NCBI GenBank assembly: GCA_963999645.1
Contig: CAXEUY010000001.1
Span: forward strand, 156,038 to 220,037
Length of the DNA stretch: 64,000 nucleotides
Direction of reading: 5' to 3'
Source of the DNA: MedAcidi-G1 sp002294285
GTDB lineage: Bacteria > Actinomycetota > Acidimicrobiia > Acidimicrobiales > MedAcidi-G1
In this document: positions 59,807 through 64,000 of the stretch, piece after piece
How positions within the stretch are numbered: the first letter of the stretch is position 1
Layout: each line of letters starts with the position of its first letter
The notes under the pieces: model-generated
Told to the model about the DNA's origin: nothing
Databases searched by the model: none
What the model saw: only the letters and a program-made list of their open reading frames with translations
Made by a program: the position numbers and the translations under genes

Positions 59807-61255
59807 TCAACCCGGACGCGGCATCAGGGACTGCAGCTCTGATAGTGGGACATTAAGCTTTATGGCTGCAGCTTCAAGATCAGGTGGCGGAGGACCAAGA
59901 GCAGAGATCAGATCGTTTAGATCTATTCCTAGAGCATCAGCTACAGAAGTCAAATCTGGAGGTTGACCACTTCCTGGAGGTGGACCTAAAGGCGGCCCAG
60001 CCGGTTTTGTAGACGCGTTGAACTGACCATTTAAACATCTAGGTATGTAAGGAAAAGTGTCTGTCATCAGATACAAATACTCGCCGTTTACCGTAACCCC
60101 ATTACAACTATCCAATTTTCCATCTGTGTTTATGTGAATCCAGTCCGAAGTGTAAGTACCGTCAGGCAAAGTTCCTTGTATAGCCACTCTGTCACCACCA
60201 GCAGGTCCGGTTGCTGAGCACCCAGTTCCTTCTCGTGGTGTTTTTTTAAGCTCATAGCCTGATTCATAAGCACCGGATTTCGAATAGTAGATGAGGTAAC
60301 CATCAGCAGCGAAACCAAGATGAATCAAGTCGGTTTCTGTAGAAAAGGCATCTACTAGAAGTTGTGAAACACCGTGATAGTGGTATTCACCTGTCGGTTG
60401 AACATGTGCGTTGTTTAAATCCAAACCGAGATTGTAGGTTTTCTGGAGAGCTTCGATTCTGTAAAACTCTCCACTGTCACAACGAACAGATTCGGCTGTT
60501 CCTGGTTCGAATTTGACCCCGTTAATAGCTACACCTGTAGTTAAGACTTCTATTGATGCGCCGGTGAAAACAGGTTCAGTAGGGAATTCATAATTTGTAT
60601 TCTGTTCTGAAATCGTATTGGGATTTCCTGAATTTGGAAAAGTTCCTGTCACATGGTTCGGCAAAGCATTGCTGATTATTGAACGTACAGATTCATTTAC
60701 ATCAACTGTCACCTTCGTGCCGAACTGATCATCGGAGAACGTGTAGGATCCGAGAAAAGCCGAAACTATTTCTTTCGTATCACTGTTTGACCGGTCAATG
60801 TTTTCTGACGGGCTGGGTGCAGAAGCTGTAGATCCAGTTGTGATGCTAGTCTCTGGTTTTGCAATGTTCGCAATTTCTTCAGCTTCGGCTACACATTCTT
60901 CAAGGTTTGAATTGTTGGCAAAACACTCTTGTTCGCATTGCAAAGAATTGGAAGCGAGTTCGCACAACTGAACAACTGCTTCGAAGCTTTCACCCTCACT
61001 GGGGATGGCAAAAAGAGGCACAGAATTAGTAGTTGTGGCGGGAGTGCTTGATGATGTAGATGAAACCGCTGTTGAAGGTGTTGGGGAGGGTTTTTCAATT
61101 TCGGATGTTTCAACATCTGAAGCGCATGCTGAGTTGATAGCAAAAACTCCGAAAACAATGAAAAACATCAAAATGTGATTTTTCGTTGTTTCTTTTTGAA
61201 GGATATTTTCTTTGGTCAGTTTTGTTAACCCGTGGAAAAGGGTGGTTTCTTTCAA
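59807..61255 (-). CDS. YHYH-domain lipoprotein
   Basis: About 482 residues from a TTG at 61255 that overlaps the previous stop (TTGA). The hydrophobic segment MFFIVFGVFAINSAC gives a lipobox-like Cys after a basic leader, so it is probably exported and lipidated. A Ser/Thr/Pro linker and a Cys-containing region follow, then the YHYH core (GEYHYHGVSQLL, HLGFAADGYLIYY). The C-terminus contains a Pro-rich stretch and two related ALGIDLNDLISAL/KLNVPLSELQSL units. The function of YHYH proteins is unknown. Confidence 0.72.
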   Translation of the reverse strand: MKETTLFHGLTKLTKENILQKETTKNHILMFFIVFGVFAINSACASDVETSEIEKPSPTPSTAVSSTSSSTPATTTNSVPLFAIPSEGESFEAVVQLCELASNSLQCEQECFANNSNLEECVAEAEEIANIAKPETSITTGSTASAPSPSENIDRSNSDTKEIVSAFLGSYTFSDDQFGTKVTVDVNESVRSIISNALPNHVTGTFPNSGNPNTISEQNTNYEFPTEPVFTGASIEVLTTGVAINGVKFEPGTAESVRCDSGEFYRIEALQKTYNLGLDLNNAHVQPTGEYHYHGVSQLLVDAFSTETDLIHLGFAADGYLIYYSKSGAYESGYELKKTPREGTGCSATGPAGGDRVAIQGTLPDGTYTSDWIHINTDGKLDSCNGVTVNGEYLYLMTDTFPYIPRCLNGQFNASTKPAGPPLGPPPGSGQPPDLTSVADALGIDLNDLISALGPPPPDLEAAAIKLNVPLSELQSLMPRPG

Positions 61256-61821
61256 GAAATTTCCATCCAGATTTGCAGATTTTCCAAAAGGTAGTCGCTT
61301 ATCAATATGCAACGTTTAAAAGCTGTAACAATAAGAGGGGCTTCTTCTGCCACGTAGATTGTCGCCAGAGGTATCTCCAGGCGACCCACTACACCCAGAG
61401 AACGTTGGGGGTAATCGGTCGCGTTTGGAAAGGAATCAACTGCAGAAATCTCAGTTGGTAGATCTGTTCCACCTATACCAGCAAGCTCGGTAGCTAGTAG
61501 TAGAAGGTCGGGTCGATTTTCCAGCGGAGGTAGTGACCACGAGAAAATAAGCTGAACTACGAGATCATCGCTGGGTATTTCGTCTTCAGGTAGTGAAACA
61601 ACTTCATCTTCGAAAGACATCATGGTTCGTGGCTCTAGGTCTAAAGAGAGGTGCAGGTCTAAAGGTCCTCCGCAAGCTGTTTCCGGATGAAGGTCTATTT
61701 CGAAGGCTTGCCTCATGGAGTATGTTTCGACAAAGTGTCTTTCATCGTGCACATGAAACCCTGATTCCACTGCTAGATCTTTGAGGCTCGCTATAAATCC
61801 GGCGAGGTCAACAACAGTCAA
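61252..61821 (-). CDS. hypothetical protein
   Basis: 189 residues from a TTG with AAGGAAA five bases upstream. The sequence is acidic and has no Cys pairs apart from two single Cys; LAGFIASLKDLAVESGFHVHDERHF suggests a helix. There is no signal peptide. I recognise no family. It is divergent from the phosphatase gene at 61904 and co-directional with, and overlapping, the YHYH lipoprotein gene, suggesting a pair. Confidence 0.6.
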   Translation of the reverse strand: MTVVDLAGFIASLKDLAVESGFHVHDERHFVETYSMRQAFEIDLHPETACGGPLDLHLSLDLEPRTMMSFEDEVVSLPEDEIPSDDLVVQLIFSWSLPPLENRPDLLLLATELAGIGGTDLPTEISAVDSFPNATDYPQRSLGVVGRLEIPLATIYVAEEAPLIVTAFKRCILISDYLLENLQIWMEIS

Positions 61822-61903
61822 GATTATTTCCTTTCAGTGCTGCCATCTATACAGACTAAAGGTAAAAGTGTCGGACTCATCAATTGATTGATATAACGAA
61901 TAT

Positions 61904-62686
61904 ATGGATAGAGATGAAGAGGGTCTCCAAGCGCGAAGTGTTTTAAGTGATTTGCATGACGCTGTTGATTCGGTTTTTCTTGCTTTGGATAACAATGACG
62001 ATTGGGGTTTATCGGGAAAACGACCGGACCAGTACATAAGTGACGTAGTTGCAGATACAGCTATTCATGAATTGTTAAAGCCGTTAGGTTATGGGATTTT
62101 AAGTGAAGAGTCAGATTTGCTTTCTCCGAAGGATGCTTCACTTCCCACTGTCGTAGTTGACCCATTAGACGGTTCCACTAATGCATCACGAGGTCTACCG
62201 TGGTTTTCAACGAGTCTGTGCGCAGTTGACGAACAGGGACCATGGGTGGCTGTAGTTGCGGATCTCGTGCATGGCAACAGGTATGACGCTGTGAGGGGTT
62301 GGGGTGCTAGAAGAAATGGTGAGGAGATTAAACGTGATGGTTGCCCTGATTTGGGTGATTCCATTGTTGCAGTATCTGGGCTTCCTGAAAAAGATCTGGG
62401 TTGGGAGCAATTCAGAAATTTGGGATCTGCTGCTTTAGCTTTATGTTCCATCGCTGATGGCCAGTTAGATGCTTTTGTTGACTGCACACCTGATGCACAT
62501 GGAGTATGGGACTATTTAGGCGGAATGTTAATTTGTGAAGAGGCTGGGGGAGTTGTTTATGAGGTGAAGAGCCGCGAATTATGTGTTTTAGATCACAGTG
62601 AGCGACGAACTCCTCTTGCGGCTGCTGGTAAAAAATTGGGTGAAGAACTTCTATCCCGGCGACAAACTTTTGAAGTGGATAAATAG
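61904..62686 (+). CDS. inositol monophosphatase-family phosphatase
   Basis: 260 residues. The metal site motif DPLDGSTNASRG near residue 85 and the second motif DAHGVWDYLGGMLICEEAGG, with catalytic Asp, mark the family (inositol-phosphate, histidinol-phosphate and fructose-1,6-bisphosphate phosphatases). Substrate cannot be chosen. It precedes tRNA-Val by 30 bases. Confidence 0.88.
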   Translation: MDRDEEGLQARSVLSDLHDAVDSVFLALDNNDDWGLSGKRPDQYISDVVADTAIHELLKPLGYGILSEESDLLSPKDASLPTVVVDPLDGSTNASRGLPWFSTSLCAVDEQGPWVAVVADLVHGNRYDAVRGWGARRNGEEIKRDGCPDLGDSIVAVSGLPEKDLGWEQFRNLGSAALALCSIADGQLDAFVDCTPDAHGVWDYLGGMLICEEAGGVVYEVKSRELCVLDHSERRTPLAAAGKKLGEELLSRRQTFEVDK

Positions 62687-62716
62687 AAGAAATTAATACG
62701 ATAGAGTTGTAACTTC

Positions 62717-62790
62717 GGGCCGTTAGCTCAGTTGGCTAGAGCGCCTCCCTTACAAGGAGGATGTCGGGGGTTCAAGTCCCTCACGGCCCA
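62717..62790 (+). tRNA. tRNA-Val (TAC)
   Basis: 74 bases: acceptor GGGCCGT with ACGGCCC, D-arm AGCTCAGTTGGCTAGAGC, anticodon loop CTTACAA giving TAC, T-arm with GGGTTCAAGTCCC, discriminator A. CCA is not encoded. Confidence 0.95.
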
Positions 62791-62983
62791 CTACCAAAAG
62801 CACGAAAGTGAAAAGTCGGGATTTACCCCTAGTGCTTACTCGCATTTCGTATTTCTTCTTTTCTTCATTTTCGTATTTTCTATTTTATCTATTATTTTGC
62901 TGCAGTTCTGTTTATTAAGGAGCTGCCAGTCCAGGGAAGCCCTGAGTGAATGATTCATGTAATGGCATGTCAGACTGGTGAGT

Positions 62984-64000
62984 ATGAGAAAGTTGGGGAC
63001 AGTTGTTTGTTTATTTTTGTTCGCTTCTGCTTGCGGGGGTGTTTCTGAAACTGTTGCGCCGACTACTACGTCTGTTGCTCCGAGCACTACGACTGTTGCT
63101 CCGACTACGACAGCGGCACCGACTATGACAGCGGCACCGACTACGACTACTTCAACAACCACGACAACAACTACTTCAACAACCACGACAACAACTACTT
63201 CAACAACCACGACAACCACTACTTCAACTATCCCTCCGACTGACACGCTTGTCGAATATGTGGACACACCCAGAGAACTTGTACGCATACCAGTAGACGT
63301 AATATGCGGATCTGAAGGACCTGAGGCAGAGTTTCTAATCGAAGGAGAGCCTGTTGAATCAGAACTGCAAAGATGGGTTGACTTCGGAATGTTCACTTAC
63401 CCCCAGCCAACTGGATGGGATCCCCCTGAGGTGGGACCAATCACTTACGAATACGTGCTTGGCGCTTACGACACAGAAGACACCGACTATGTTTTCGAAG
63501 GTGGCTGGTGGATCGTCGACTCGACAGATCCTGAAAACATCACATGCGAACAGTACCAGGGCCCCGAATGGACTAAATACGTCAACAGAGACTTACCAAT
63601 AGGTGAAAAGAAACTCATCGAATGGACTGGTATAGCTACCGAGGAATCAGAAAGTACAGAATCGGGCTTCAAACAGGAATCAGACATTCAACTGCGTGAA
63701 CCACATAGCTGCACGGATCCGCAGTTCGGGCATCTCAAAGAAGATCAAGATTGTTTCCTCACGTTCGACTACGTCATTGAAACAACAACAGACGGGAAGT
63801 TCCTACAAATGGGATTTGACTGCGCATCAGACGGCGTCGGCTCCCAATGGGTGTTCATAGACGGAGTGTTAGAAGGCGCAACCTACTATCACCCACCAGA
63901 AGCCGGCCCAGGTGAACACCAGCAGTTCCTGGTAGAGCCAAGCAGAGACCTTTACGGGCCCAGCTCTTACCTACCGACAGTGTTCGTAGAACAACAAGAA
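62984..64000 (+). CDS. Thr-rich lipoprotein, partial (3' end beyond window)
   Basis: 339 codons open to the window end from an ATG at 62984. The signal peptide runs from RKLG through a hydrophobic stretch to FASAC, with a lipobox Cys. Residues 25-85 are a Thr/Ala/Pro/Ser linker made of TTSTTTTT repeats, as in mucin-like cell-surface linkers. The exported domain (from residue 95) has several acidic stretches and Cys pairs (VICGSEG, ITCEQYQG, HSCTDP, QDCFLTFD, GFDCASDG), suggesting disulfides. I recognise no family. Codon use in the exported part looks more C-rich than neighbouring genes. Confidence 0.75.
   Translation, partial: MRKLGTVVCLFLFASACGGVSETVAPTTTSVAPSTTTVAPTTTAAPTMTAAPTTTTSTTTTTTTSTTTTTTTSTTTTTTTSTIPPTDTLVEYVDTPRELVRIPVDVICGSEGPEAEFLIEGEPVESELQRWVDFGMFTYPQPTGWDPPEVGPITYEYVLGAYDTEDTDYVFEGGWWIVDSTDPENITCEQYQGPEWTKYVNRDLPIGEKKLIEWTGIATEESESTESGFKQESDIQLREPHSCTDPQFGHLKEDQDCFLTFDYVIETTTDGKFLQMGFDCASDGVGSQWVFIDGVLEGATYYHPPEAGPGEHQQFLVEPSRDLYGPSSYLPTVFVEQQE
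63146..63217 (+). repeat. 24-bp tandem repeat encoding TTSTTTTT
   Basis: Three consecutive 24-bp units (starts 63146, 63170, 63194) begin ACTACTTCAACAACCACG and encode Thr-Thr-Ser-Thr5; a partial fourth follows. Units differ by at most one base. Such in-frame repeats vary in number by slippage and set the linker length. Confidence 0.85.

Noticed and set aside
63146..63217. Tandem 24-bp units as a possible CRISPR array
   Set aside because: The units are contiguous with no spacers and encode an in-frame Thr-rich linker.
62836..63396. Minus-strand 186-codon frame with long Val runs
   Set aside because: It is the antisense of the Thr-rich repeat lipoprotein; its Val runs come from reading ACA/ACG/ACT repeats backwards and it has no homology.

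Overview
The window is a gene-dense stretch (about 40-45% GC by eye, almost no long gaps) of a bacterial chromosome. It most likely comes from an uncultured, low-GC marine actinobacterium of the Acidimicrobiia type. The signs are a mycothione reductase (mycothiol is the actinobacterial thiol), a BldD-type regulator next to secA, a gcvH-FHA-MerR-nuclease-MerR island arranged as in mycobacteria, a luciferase-like (possibly F420-dependent) oxidoreductase, and phoH-ybeY-era-recO-glyS-dnaG and holA-rpsT-lepA-hrcA-dnaJ-rsmE blocks. Species assignment is inference; no rRNA gene is present. TTG starts and stop/start overlaps (ATGA, TTGA, TAATTG) are unusually common.

Layout. 1-3168 (minus strand): a tightly coupled operon of a thioredoxin-like protein, a 363-codon conserved protein, a UGSC-family selenoprotein whose reading frame runs through an in-frame TGA, a D-2-hydroxyacid dehydrogenase and a MauE/DoxX-type membrane protein cut by the window edge. 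3271-5954: flavin reductase, gamma-carbonic anhydrase-like protein, luciferase-like oxidoreductase, alpha/beta hydrolase. 5955-17369: sufB preceded by a repeated operator-like motif, a Cys-rich small protein, then phoH, ybeY, a CorC-like CBS protein, era, uppS, recO, glyS, a PPDK-like protein without an ATP-grasp domain, and dnaG. 17451-21196: tRNA-Asn, a small ORF, a fatty-acid-hydroxylase-type membrane enzyme, a GT2-GtrA fusion, a CAT-anticodon tRNA joined almost directly to an alcohol dehydrogenase gene, and a small membrane protein missed by length filters. 21419-28896: bldD-like regulator, secA, prfB, ftsE, ftsX, a Rieske protein and a methyltransferase. 28897-33687: divergent cell-surface genes (a LysM/ligand-binding lipoprotein; a membrane-anchored unknown and a DUF2079-like protein). 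33708-38443: HIT, pgsA, gcvH, FHA (garA-like), MerR, hpt, bifunctional nuclease, MerR, PD-(D/E)XK-like protein. 38448-51426: class II aldolase, aroC, then a catabolic set (acyl-CoA ligase, two SDRs, mycothione reductase, three acyl-CoA dehydrogenases, an unknown RDRSWG protein, a Baeyer-Villiger-type monooxygenase). 51438-57460: holA, rpsT, lepA, hrcA, dnaJ, rsmE. 57475-64000: two nitroreductases (one fused to an SRPBCC domain), an EthD-like protein, a YHYH lipoprotein, an inositol-monophosphatase-family enzyme, tRNA-Val and a Thr-rich lipoprotein cut by the window end.

How it fits together. Most of the window is housekeeping: Fe-S assembly, RNA maturation, cell-envelope lipid carrier synthesis, replication, secretion, chaperones. 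The accessory content is redox and catabolic. The most interesting part is the selenoprotein operon at the left edge. One UGA-Sec codon (1436-1438) is strongly supported by the family motif on both sides of it. A second in-frame TGA (2815-2817), between the thioredoxin-like and the 363-codon reading frames, may also be recoded. No selenocysteine machinery genes (selA, selB, selC, selD) lie inside the window.
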